Source of the DNA: Rhizobium sp. NRK18
GTDB taxonomy: Bacteria > Pseudomonadota > Alphaproteobacteria > Rhizobiales > Rhizobiaceae
NCBI RefSeq assembly: GCF_024385575.1
Contig: NZ_JANFMV010000001.1
Coordinates: 2,447,681 to 2,511,680, forward strand
DNA: 64,000 bases
Reading direction: 5' to 3'
This document shows positions 1 through 8,647 of the stretch, piece by piece; the stretch's first letter is position 1, and each line of letters begins with the position of its first letter. Under the pieces are notes generated by a model. It did no database searches. It was not told the DNA's origin and saw nothing but the letters and a program-made list of their open reading frames with translations. The translations under genes and the position numbers were made by a program.

Positions 1-1035
1 TCCGGGCTGGTGCTTTCCGTGCCGGTGCGCAGGTCCTTGACGAGCTGATAGGGCTGCAGGACGTAGGAGCGGATCTGGTGGCCCCAGCCGATATCCGTCT
101 TCGACGCGGCCTCGGCATTTGCCGCTTCCTCCCGCTTCTTCAGCTCCGCCTCGTACATGCGGGCACGCAGCATGTCCCAGGCCTTCGCCCGGTTCTTGTG
201 CTGCGAGCGTTCCTGCTGGCAGGCGACCACGATGCCGGTCGGGATGTGCGTAATACGCACGGCCGAGTCGGTCGTGTTGACGTGCTGTCCGCCGGCGCCC
301 GACGAGCGATAGGTGTCGATGCGGCAGTCGCTTTCGTTGATCTCGATGTTGATCGAGTCGTCGACGACCGGATAGACCCAGATCGACGAGAAGGACGTGT
401 GGCGACGGGCATTGCTGTCATAGGGCGAAATGCGGACCAGGCGATGAACGCCCGATTCGGTCTTCAGCCAGCCATAGGCATTGTGGCCCTTCACCAGGAT
501 GGTCGCCGACTTGATGCCGGCCTCTTCGCCGTCATGAACTTCGAGAAGCTCGACCTTGAAGCCTTCCTTCTCGGCCCAGCGCGTGTACATGCGCAGAAGC
601 ATGTTCGCCCAGTCCTGGCTCTCGGTGCCGCCGGCGCCGGAGTGGACTTCGAGATAGGTATCGTTGCCGTCGGCCTCGCCGGACAGCATCGCCTCGACCT
701 GCCGCCTGCCCGCTTCCGCAAGCAGCGCCTTCAGGGCATCCTCGGCTTCGGTCACGACAGACTGGTCGTCTTCTTCCTCGCCGAGTTCGATCAGCTCGAT
801 ATTGTCGTTGAGCTGCTGCTCGAGCGAGCGCACGCCGGAAATATTGTCGTCGAGCTGCTGGCGTTCGCGCATCAGCTTCTGCGCTTCCGTGGCATCGTTC
901 CAGAGATTGGGATCTTCGGCCTTGTTGTTCAGCCAATCAAGGCGCCGTATAGCCTGATCCCAGTCAAAGATGCCTCCTCAGCAGGCTTATGGCCTGCTTG
1001 ATTTCGTCGACTACGTTCTCGATTTCTGCTCGCAT
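1..1035 (-). CDS. prfB: peptide chain release factor 2 (RF2), 3' end outside window
   Basis: RF2 ends translation at UGA and UAA codons. The frame opens with ATG at 1035 and encodes 23 residues ([20 protein letters not shown]...), then an in-frame TGA at 964-966. The +1 frame continues as [19 protein letters not shown] and runs off the window at base 1, about 344 residues in total. The GGQ peptidyl-hydrolysis motif is at 285-293 in the context [17 protein letters not shown]. The stop-recognition tripeptide reads SPY (420-428) within [18 protein letters not shown], where E. coli RF2 has SPF. The early stop is the classical RF2 autoregulatory frameshift, so this is an intact gene and not a pseudogene. 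The next gene upstream is mrcA, 102 bases away on the same strand. Confidence 0.97.
963..978 (-). promoter_or_regulatory. programmed +1 ribosomal frameshift site of prfB
   Basis: On the minus strand the sequence is AGGAGG CAT CTT TGA C. This matches the RF2 frameshift cassette: an internal Shine-Dalgarno-like stimulator (973-978), the slippery CTT codon and a UGA followed by C (963-969). Low RF2 slows termination at this UGA and allows a shift into the full-length frame. The site lies at codon 24, compared with codon 26 in E. coli. Confidence 0.95.
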
Positions 1036-1137
1036 TTTCCGTTTCTTTTCAGTGAAAATTCGAATTGGCCCCGTGCATAGTCAGACCGGCAGCGGATGTA
1101 AAGACCCGCCCGCCGGTTTGCCCTGTGACGGCCGTTG

Positions 1138-3585
1138 TCAGAAAAGGCCGCTCTTGCCCGACGTCACCGCCTGGTTGGCCTGCGGCGAGGACTGCATGAT
1201 TTCGTCCGGCGTCATGTAGCCGTCCATGCCGATGACGTTGAAGGTGTCGGACGGACCCGTGCCGGGCTTGAAGGCCTCGATGATCGTATCGGGATCGCCC
1301 TCGTTGGCCCACATGCCGGTCTTGCGGTTGATGGCGATCAGCTGCATGCCGTCCGGGACCTTGAACTTGGCCGGCGGGGTATCCTTCAGCGCATCCTGCA
1401 TGAATTCGTTGAACACCGGTGCGGCAAGGCCGCCACCCGTCGCACCCCGGCCCATCGGCGCCGGAGTGTCGAAGCCGACATAGAGGCCGACGACGAGGTT
1501 CGGCGTGTAGCCGACAAACCATGCATCCTTTTCGTCGTTGGTGGTACCGGTCTTGCCGGCCACCGGACGATCGAGCTTGACGTGGGCAGAGGCGGTACCG
1601 CGGGTAATGACGCCTTCCATCATCGAGGTGATCTGGTAGGCGGTCATCGGATCGAGCACCTGTTCGCGGTTATCGACCAGCGTCGGCTCCTCCTGATTGT
1701 CCCACTCGTCCGTGTTGCAGGCCTCGCAGAGGCGTTCCTCATGACGGAAGATCGTGCGGCCGTAACGGTCCTGGATCCGGTCGATCAGGGTCGGCTTGAT
1801 CTGCTTGCCGCCATTGGCGAGCACGGAATAGGCCGACACCATGCGCAGCACCGTGGTTTCGCCGGAGCCGAGAGCCATGGCGAGAACCGGGTTCATGTGG
1901 TCGTAGATTCCGAAGCGTTCGGCATATTCGGCGACGATGTTCATGCCCATGTCGTTGGCAAGGCGAACGGTCATCAGGTTACGCGATTTCTCGATGCCGG
2001 TGCGCAGCGTCGACGGACCGGCAAAGCCGCCGCCGTAGTTTTCCGGCTTCCACATCTCACCGCCGGACTTGATCTCGATCGGCGCGTCCATGATCACGGA
2101 TGCCGGCGTGTAGCCGTTGTCGAGCGCGGCGGCATAGACGAACGGCTTGAACGAGGAGCCGGGCTGACGCATGGCCTGCGTGGCGCGGTTGAACTGGGAC
2201 ACAGAGTAATCGAAGCCGCCGACCATGGCGAGCACGCGGCCGGTCTGCGGATCCATGGCGACCAGGCCGCCCTCGACCTTCGGCACCTGCCGCAGCTTGT
2301 ACTGGCCGTCGCCGGCATCTTCGGCATAGACGACGTCGCCGACCGAGAGAACGCCGTCCGGAGACTTGGCGTTCTTCTTGTCCTTGCTGGCCGAACGGTA
2401 GGCCCATTTCATGTTGTCGGCGCTGATGGAGCCCTTCACACGGTCGGGAAGCGTCTTGCCGTCCGGCTCCTTGCCGGGCCGGATACCGATATCGACACCC
2501 TTGTCCGAGACGTTGAGAACGACGGCGAGATGCCATTCCGGCATGTCGTCGAGCGGCGAGATATCCGAGAGCGGCACGCCCCAGTCGTCGCCAAGCTTGA
2601 TCGTCTTGACCGGACCGCGGAAGCCGCGACGTTCGTCATATTCGATGAGCGCGTCCTGCAGCGACTTGCGGGCATAATCCTGCAGCTGCGGATCGAGCGA
2701 GGTGCGCACCGACAGGCCGCCCTCGTAGAGCGCATCCTCGCCGTAGCGGGCGATGATCTGACGGCGGACTTCGGCGGAGAAATATTCGGACGCGAACACC
2801 TTGTCACCGCCGCCACGCAGATTGACGCCGAGCGGCTCCTTCTTCGCCTTGTCGCCGTCGGCCTGGGTGACGTAGCCGTTCTCGACCATGCGGTCGATGA
2901 CCCAGTTGCGGCGCTCCAGCGCGGCTTCCGGATGGCGGAATGGATGGTAGTTCGCCGGACCCTTCGGCAGGGCTGCGAGATAGGCGGTTTCGGCGATGGT
3001 GAGTTCCGTCACCGACTTGTCGAAATAGGTCAGCGCGGCGCTGGCGATACCGTAGGAATTGAGACCGAAGAAGATCTCGTTGAGATAGAGCTCGAGGATC
3101 TTGTCCTTGGAATAGGTCTGCTCGATGCGGAAGGACAGGATCGCTTCCTTGACCTTGCGGTCGATCGTCTGGTCGGCCGAGAGCAGGAAGTTCTTCGCGA
3201 CCTGCTGGGTGATCGTCGACGCGCCGACCGGGCGGCGGCCGGTGCTCAGGTTCTTGAAGTTGACCAGAACGGCGCGGCCCAGGCCCTGAACGTCGATGCC
3301 GGGATGGGTGTAGAAATTCTTGTCTTCGGCCGAGATGAAGGCCGCCTTGACGCGATCGGGAATGGCCTGGATCGGCAGGAACAGGCGACGCTCCTTGGCG
3401 TATTCGGCCATCAGCGCACCGTTGCCGGCATGCACGCGGGTGGTGACCGGCGGCGCGTAGTTCGCCAGCACCTCGTAATTCGGCAGATCCTTGCTGATAT
3501 CGGAGAGATAGACAGCAACGACAGTGGCGACAGCAAGATAAAGCATGCTGCCCAGTCCGAAGAAATATCCAATGAGTCTGATCAT
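1138..3585 (-). CDS. mrcA: penicillin-binding protein 1A (bifunctional transglycosylase/transpeptidase)
   Basis: Class A PBP of 815 residues that polymerises lipid II glycan strands and cross-links peptides in the periplasm. It has an N-terminal membrane anchor (about residues 3-28). The GT51 domain carries the catalytic Glu87 in SAEDKNFYTHPG and the motif GASTITQQVAKNF. The transpeptidase domain has SSFK (Ser477), SRN (534-536) and KTGTT (678-682). All catalytic motifs are present and the length is normal for rhizobial PBP1A. It lies between prfB and the amidase on the same strand, 254 bases from the amidase stop. The C-terminus has no long extension. Confidence 0.97.
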   Translation of the reverse strand: MIRLIGYFFGLGSMLYLAVATVVAVYLSDISKDLPNYEVLANYAPPVTTRVHAGNGALMAEYAKERRLFLPIQAIPDRVKAAFISAEDKNFYTHPGIDVQGLGRAVLVNFKNLSTGRRPVGASTITQQVAKNFLLSADQTIDRKVKEAILSFRIEQTYSKDKILELYLNEIFFGLNSYGIASAALTYFDKSVTELTIAETAYLAALPKGPANYHPFRHPEAALERRNWVIDRMVENGYVTQADGDKAKKEPLGVNLRGGGDKVFASEYFSAEVRRQIIARYGEDALYEGGLSVRTSLDPQLQDYARKSLQDALIEYDERRGFRGPVKTIKLGDDWGVPLSDISPLDDMPEWHLAVVLNVSDKGVDIGIRPGKEPDGKTLPDRVKGSISADNMKWAYRSASKDKKNAKSPDGVLSVGDVVYAEDAGDGQYKLRQVPKVEGGLVAMDPQTGRVLAMVGGFDYSVSQFNRATQAMRQPGSSFKPFVYAAALDNGYTPASVIMDAPIEIKSGGEMWKPENYGGGFAGPSTLRTGIEKSRNLMTVRLANDMGMNIVAEYAERFGIYDHMNPVLAMALGSGETTVLRMVSAYSVLANGGKQIKPTLIDRIQDRYGRTIFRHEERLCEACNTDEWDNQEEPTLVDNREQVLDPMTAYQITSMMEGVITRGTASAHVKLDRPVAGKTGTTNDEKDAWFVGYTPNLVVGLYVGFDTPAPMGRGATGGGLAAPVFNEFMQDALKDTPPAKFKVPDGMQLIAINRKTGMWANEGDPDTIIEAFKPGTGPSDTFNVIGMDGYMTPDEIMQSSPQANQAVTSGKSGLF

Positions 3586-3839
3586 GTTTCCGCGCTATCG
3601 ATTTCCCGTCCGGTCGCCTATACCGGAATTCAGGCATAAAAGCGTTGCTCGCCTGGTCGCCGGGCGCCACAATCGCACATGACGCCGCGTTTTGCACGGC
3701 AGGGCCGCTAATTCAAGTCGGCTTATCCGCATTCCCCTGCCCCGCGCAATGCTTCCGCACCAATCCATCCCCTGAATGTGAGCAAATTACGACCTACGGC
3801 CCGCGCCGTTCGACGCACCCACACACGGTGTGTTGCGGT

Positions 3840-5048
3840 TCAGCCTCCATTCGCCAGCACCGTGGCCTTGTAACCGGTCACGCCTGCGGCAATCAGATCG
3901 GCCACCTTCTCCCGCCATGACTGGTCCATCAGCAGCTTCTCGTCTTCCTTGTTGGAGAGGAAACCCAACTCGATAAGGATCGACGGAATGTCCGGCGCCT
4001 TCAGCACCCGGAAACCGGCCGAGCGCAACGGATTGTTGATCAGCCGGATCTTGCCGTCGAACGACCCGACCACGGATTTGGCGAGCGAGATCGAAAACGC
4101 CTGCGTCTCGCGCCGCGTCAAATCGAGCAGGATGTCGGTGACGTCGTCCGGTTCGTCGGCGATGGTGAAGCCGGCCATCTCGTCGGAAAGGTTCTCGCGC
4201 TTGGCAAGATCGTCGGCGAGCTTGTCCGACGCCTTGTCGGAGATTGTATAGACCGTGGTGCCGCGAATGTTGTGCTGGCGCAGCGTATCGGCATGCAGCG
4301 AGATGAACAGCCGCGCGCCCTGCTGACGGGCGATCTGGACCCGCCGGGACAGGGACAGGAACTCGTCGTCGTCGCGGGTCATGACCACCTTGACGCCGGA
4401 AATCTTGCCCAGCCGCTCCGCCACGACCTTGGCGAAGGCGAGCGTGATGTCCTTCTCGACGACCTTCGAGCCGAGGCCGATGGCGCCGGTGTCGATGCCG
4501 CCATGGCCGGCGTCGACGGCGATGACGAAATCGGATGCATTGGCGGCAAGCGGCTCGCGGTCGGCGACGGCGGAAGCCTCATCGGCGGAAGCGCCCTTGT
4601 CCTGCGCCCCCATCAGGGCGACGAACTGATCCCTCGAGATCGCTTCGGCATCGAGGACGAGCCGGTAGCCCTTGTCCTGCTCGTTGTCCTGAACCTCGGA
4701 CATGGCGAGACGCACGGGCTTCGGCGCAGTCAGCACCAGACGGGCATTGCCGGCGTCGATCGCGCCATAGCGGATGTTGGAAAACAGCCCGCGCGGCTTC
4801 AGCTCGCCGCTCGAAAATGTAAAACTCGTCTCCGGCAGATCGACGACGACCCGCACGGGATTGTCGAGATAATGGACATTGAAGTCCGGCTTCTGATTGA
4901 AATCGATGACGATGCGCGTGCGGGCGTCGTCGCCGGCAATGCGCGCATCATAGGCCGTCAAGGCGCTCTCCTTGGCGGATGCGCCAAGCATCGGAAGCAT
5001 CATTGCCGCCGATGCCAGCAGAAACCGCAACAGGCGGAAAAGCCGCAT
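3840..5048 (-). CDS. amiC: N-acetylmuramoyl-L-alanine amidase (Amidase_3, AmiC type)
   Basis: Periplasmic zinc amidase that removes stem peptides from peptidoglycan during septum splitting. The start chosen is the ATG at 5048 (402 aa), because a signal peptide follows at once (MRLFRLLRFLLASAAMMLP) with GGACGGGGA upstream; the longer frame to 5156 adds unrelated sequence. An AMIN domain (about 25-140) is followed by the catalytic domain. Its zinc ligands are visible as His182 (DAGHGG), Glu198 (VVEKD) and His252 (SLHAD), with catalytic Glu360 (IELGF). It lies next to mrcA, in keeping with a cell-wall cluster, and is divergent from rne. Confidence 0.93.
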   Translation of the reverse strand: MRLFRLLRFLLASAAMMLPMLGASAKESALTAYDARIAGDDARTRIVIDFNQKPDFNVHYLDNPVRVVVDLPETSFTFSSGELKPRGLFSNIRYGAIDAGNARLVLTAPKPVRLAMSEVQDNEQDKGYRLVLDAEAISRDQFVALMGAQDKGASADEASAVADREPLAANASDFVIAVDAGHGGIDTGAIGLGSKVVEKDITLAFAKVVAERLGKISGVKVVMTRDDDEFLSLSRRVQIARQQGARLFISLHADTLRQHNIRGTTVYTISDKASDKLADDLAKRENLSDEMAGFTIADEPDDVTDILLDLTRRETQAFSISLAKSVVGSFDGKIRLINNPLRSAGFRVLKAPDIPSILIELGFLSNKEDEKLLMDQSWREKVADLIAAGVTGYKATVLANGG

Positions 5049-5233
5049 CAAGTATCCCCGTCCAGTCCAGTCGCCCAAAAACAGAGGCAGAATGCGGATC
5101 GACGATCCGGTGTTTCGCCTCAAAACACAATACATGCCCTCAACTGCCAAATACACCTGGCTTCGAAGGCAGAATCAACATGTCCGGCTAACACGCTGAT
5201 TCCATCCATATTATGGCACGCTCGGCTTTTTCC

Positions 5234-5262
5234 TTGCTATCCCGCGCGAGAAAACATAAAAG
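5234..5262 (+). promoter_or_regulatory. possible promoter for the rne leader
   Basis: TTGCTA at 5234-5239 and TAAAAG at 5257-5262, separated by 17 bases, resemble a sigma-70 promoter directed towards rne. If used, the leader would be about 450 nucleotides. The -10 match is weak and other starts are possible, so this is tentative. The 668-base gap between the amidase and rne holds no convincing ORF. Confidence 0.25.
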
Positions 5263-5646
5263 GCGATTTAGGTTAGAAGTACCGACGGGACAGAATCACA
5301 GACAGGCTGCCAGCCGTTGTTCAAACGAAGACTGGCGCCGCAAGCGGTGAGACGTCCGCCGTCACAGGTAGATCTATCCGACTGTGAACACTTTTGATTT
5401 TCCGGAATGATCCGGAACCATTCCCGGCGAATTATCGCCACCCGCTCCCGAGGGAGCACACTCATCGGGCCTTGAAAAAGGTCCATAGAACCGCAAAACT
5501 CGTTTTGGCATAGTTGATGGAATTGCAGCGGACAGTGCAGAGATATTCAGAGCAGCGGAGGATTACTCATCCCGTTGCCGCGACACTGCTGCCCGCCCAT
5601 ACACGCCTAGCGAGGCACCCAAATTCCGGCGCCCGAACCGCAACCG

Positions 5647-5687
5647 ACACCCCCGGCATTCCGAATACGAATGTGGGGTGTTTTTTT
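5647..5687 (+). terminator. terminator-like attenuator in the rne 5' leader
   Basis: ACACCCC (5647-5653) pairs with GGGGTGT (5075 offset: 5675-5681), and inside it CATTC (5657-5661) pairs with GAATG (5669-5673). Seven T residues follow (5681-5687). This is a good intrinsic terminator, yet it lies only 30 bases before the rne start codon, on the same strand and downstream of the presumed rne promoter. It would release a short leader RNA or attenuate rne. From memory, rhizobial genomes have a small RNA family (alpha-r45) located upstream of rne; I could not check the match. Confidence 0.7.
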
Positions 5688-5716
5688 GTGCGTCCGCGCC
5701 GAGGAGCACAACTTAA

Positions 5717-8506
5717 ATGGCAGACAAAATGCTTATCGACGCGTCTCACGAAGAAGAGACGCGCGTTGTCGTTGTACGTGGAAACCGCATAGAGGAATTC
5801 GATTTTGAATCGCAGCACAAGAAGCAGCTGCGCGGCAATATCTACCTTGCAAAAGTCACACGTGTAGAACCTTCGCTGCAGGCGGCGTTCGTCGATTACG
5901 GCGGCAACCGTCACGGCTTCCTCGCCTTCTCGGAAATCCATCCGGACTATTACCAGATCCCGCTGGCCGATCGTCAGGCGCTGCTGCGCGACGACGAGGC
6001 CGATGACGATCATGACGACGATACCGGCTCAGATCACGACACGGCGGAAACGCCTGCGGCTGTGGTTGCCGAAGCGGTAGCCACCTCCGAGGCGACCTCG
6101 TCGGAGAAAATCGAGGCGGAAGCCGCTGAAGCTCCGGCGGAAGCCGAGGCAGCCGCCGCCACCGAGGAAGAGCCGAAGAAGGCCAAGAAGCCCCGCCGCA
6201 GCCGCGCCAAGCCGAAGAAGGCGAAAGCCGATGAGGAGGCAGCCGCCGAGGATTCGGGCGAAGCGGCATCCGCCGGCGAAGACGGCGAAGGCAATGGCGA
6301 CGAAATGGCCGCCATGGTCGACACCGACACGATTTCGGAAGAAGTCGACACCGACGGTGACGACGATGATGATGACGACGATCACCCGCACGAGAAGGAA
6401 GAGATCGAAAGCATCGGCGCCGAAGACGCGATGGAAGAGTTGCCGGAGCGTCGCAGCAGCCGCCGTCCGCGCAAGCAGTACCGCATCCAGGAAGTCATCA
6501 AGCGCCGGCAGATCCTGCTCGTGCAGGTGGCCAAGGAAGAACGCGGCAACAAGGGCGCGGCGCTGACCACCTATCTGTCGCTTGCCGGCCGCTATTCCGT
6601 CCTTATGCCGAACACCGGCCGTGGCGGCGGGATCTCCCGCAAGATCACCAATCCGGCCGACCGCAAGCGGCTGAAGGAAATCACCCGCGGCCTCGAAGTG
6701 CCGAAGGGCATGGGCGTCATCCTGCGTACCGCCGGCGCCAACCGCACCAAGGCCGAGGTCAAGCGCGACTTCGAATACCTGATGCGCCTGTGGGAAAACG
6801 TCCGCACGCTGACGCTGAACTCCACCGCCCCCTGCCTCGTCTATGAGGAAGGCTCGCTGATCAAGCGTTCGATCCGCGACCTCTACAACAAGGACATCAA
6901 CGAGATCATCGTTGCCGGCGAGGAAGGATACAAGGAAGCCAAGAGCTTCATGCGCATGCTGATGCCGAGCCACGCCAAGGTGGTTCAGCCCTATCGCGAC
7001 CTGCACCCGATCTTCTCGCGCTCGGGCATCGAAGCCCAGCTCGACCGCATGCTGCAGCCGCAGGTGACGCTGAAGTCCGGCGGCTACATCATCATCAACC
7101 AGACCGAAGCGCTGGTGGCGATCGACGTCAACTCCGGCCGTTCGACCCGCGAGCATTCGATCGAGGACACCGCGCTGCAGACGAACCTCGAGGCGGCGGA
7201 AGAAGTCGCCCGCCAGCTTCGCCTGCGCGACCTTGCCGGCCTCATCGTCGTCGACTTCATCGACATGGAGGAAAAGCGCAACAACCGGTCCGTCGAGAAG
7301 CGTCTGAAGGATTGCCTGAAGAACGACCGCGCCCGTATCCAGGTGGGCCGCATCTCGCATTTCGGCCTTCTAGAAATGTCACGCCAGCGTATCCGCGCTT
7401 CCGTTCTGGAATCGACTACGCAGGTCTGCTCGCATTGCGGCGGCACCGGCCACGTCCGGTCGCAGTCCTCCATCGCGCTGCATGTGCTGCGCGGCATCGA
7501 GGAATATCTGCTCAAGAACACGACGCACAATATCACCGTGCACACCACGCCGGACATTGCGCTTTATCTGCTGAACCACAAACGTCAGTCGATCATCGAA
7601 TACGAAGCCCGCTTCGGCGTCGCGATCGCGATCGATGCGGATGACAGCGTCGGCGGCAACCACTTCAACGTCGAACGGGGCGAGCCGGTCGAAAACCCGG
7701 TCAAGATCGAAAGCCTGATGGCCTTCAAGGTCGAGCCCGAGGAAGACGACGACATTCCGTTCATCGAAGACGAGGATGAGGCCGAAGAAGACGTCAAGGC
7801 AGAAGCCGAGACGTCGGAAGCCCGCTCCGACGACCAGGGCAATGGCCGCAAGCGCAAGCGTCGCCGCCGGCGTCGTGGCCGCGGCAATCGCGAAGGCGCC
7901 GAAGCCAGCCAGGACGGCGACCAGTCGGATAACGGCGACGACGACAATGATGGTGACGACGACGACAGCACCGATACACAGGCGTCTGAAGGCACCGAGG
8001 CATCCGCCGACGAAGCCGGCGAAGACAAGGGCAACCGCAAGCGTCGCCGGCGCGGCAAGCGTGGCGGTCGCCGCAACCGCGACGGTCTCGACGCCAACGA
8101 ACAGGCAGCCGCAGACGTCGAAGGCCATGACGGCGCCAGCGACGACGGCGACGAGGCCACCGAGCAGACCGAAGAGGCGATCGCCGACCTGAGCGCCGAA
8201 CCGGAAGCAGCCGCGATCGAACCGGTCGCCGAAGCCCCGAAGGCAGAAGCAGAAGCCGAGCCCGTACAGGAAACGCCGGTCGTGGAAGAGGTTGCTGCGG
8301 CGACCGAACCGCAGCCCGTCGAGGAGAATGCCGCCGAGGAAGAGACGGCGTCCGACGATGGCGAGGACAAGCCGGTTCGCGCCAACCGCGGATCGAACCT
8401 CGCCGTCTCCGAGCCGGTCGTCACCTCCGCCAAGCCGACGCAGGACAGCGAACAGCCGGCTCCGACCAAGAAGGGCGGCTGGTGGCAGCGCCGCGGCTTC
8501 CTATAA
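5717..8506 (+). CDS. rne: ribonuclease E
   Basis: Endoribonuclease and degradosome scaffold, 929 aa. The S1 domain (about residues 35-290) is split by a very acidic Ala/Glu/Asp-rich insertion from about residue 92 to 245. The catalytic core follows, with metal-binding Asp470 (AIDVNSG) and Asp513 (VVDFIDME), spaced 43 residues apart as in E. coli (303 and 346). The Zn-link is C571-x-x-C574 in CSHCGGTG. The C-terminal 230 residues are low-complexity and presumably disordered, with Arg-rich RNA-binding patches such as [15 protein letters not shown] and acidic stretches. GAGGAG lies 10 bases before the ATG. The preceding attenuator suggests leader-mediated autoregulation. Confidence 0.97.
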   Translation: MADKMLIDASHEEETRVVVVRGNRIEEFDFESQHKKQLRGNIYLAKVTRVEPSLQAAFVDYGGNRHGFLAFSEIHPDYYQIPLADRQALLRDDEADDDHDDDTGSDHDTAETPAAVVAEAVATSEATSSEKIEAEAAEAPAEAEAAAATEEEPKKAKKPRRSRAKPKKAKADEEAAAEDSGEAASAGEDGEGNGDEMAAMVDTDTISEEVDTDGDDDDDDDDHPHEKEEIESIGAEDAMEELPERRSSRRPRKQYRIQEVIKRRQILLVQVAKEERGNKGAALTTYLSLAGRYSVLMPNTGRGGGISRKITNPADRKRLKEITRGLEVPKGMGVILRTAGANRTKAEVKRDFEYLMRLWENVRTLTLNSTAPCLVYEEGSLIKRSIRDLYNKDINEIIVAGEEGYKEAKSFMRMLMPSHAKVVQPYRDLHPIFSRSGIEAQLDRMLQPQVTLKSGGYIIINQTEALVAIDVNSGRSTREHSIEDTALQTNLEAAEEVARQLRLRDLAGLIVVDFIDMEEKRNNRSVEKRLKDCLKNDRARIQVGRISHFGLLEMSRQRIRASVLESTTQVCSHCGGTGHVRSQSSIALHVLRGIEEYLLKNTTHNITVHTTPDIALYLLNHKRQSIIEYEARFGVAIAIDADDSVGGNHFNVERGEPVENPVKIESLMAFKVEPEEDDDIPFIEDEDEAEEDVKAEAETSEARSDDQGNGRKRKRRRRRRGRGNREGAEASQDGDQSDNGDDDNDGDDDDSTDTQASEGTEASADEAGEDKGNRKRRRRGKRGGRRNRDGLDANEQAAADVEGHDGASDDGDEATEQTEEAIADLSAEPEAAAIEPVAEAPKAEAEAEPVQETPVVEEVAAATEPQPVEENAAEEETASDDGEDKPVRANRGSNLAVSEPVVTSAKPTQDSEQPAPTKKGGWWQRRGFL

Positions 8507-8528
8507 GCCGATCCGGCCAGTGAATTGA

Positions 8529-8559
8529 AAAAGCCCGCTGGCGACAGCGGGCTTTTTTT
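8529..8559 (+). terminator. intrinsic terminator of rne
   Basis: GCCCGCTG (8533-8540), loop GCGA, CAGCGGGC (8545-8552), then seven T residues. It lies 26 bases after the rne stop and is preceded by A residues, so it may also act on the opposite strand for the convergent aminotransferase gene. Confidence 0.93.
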
Positions 8560-8647
8560 GTTGGCTTGTGATCAGTTGAGAGATTGATTCAGGCGGCTGA
8601 CAAAATGAGTCAGGCACGCCGCGCAAGCCGTTGTAATCGAATCACCT

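Noticed and set aside
964..966. prfB read as a pseudogene because of its early TGA
   Set aside because: The stop lies in a complete RF2 frameshift cassette and the continuing frame is fully conserved.
1135..3639. 834-codon open frame on the plus strand
   Set aside because: It lies antisense to mrcA, which has every catalytic motif in place. Long antisense frames are expected with GC-rich third codon positions, and the translation has no recognisable domain.
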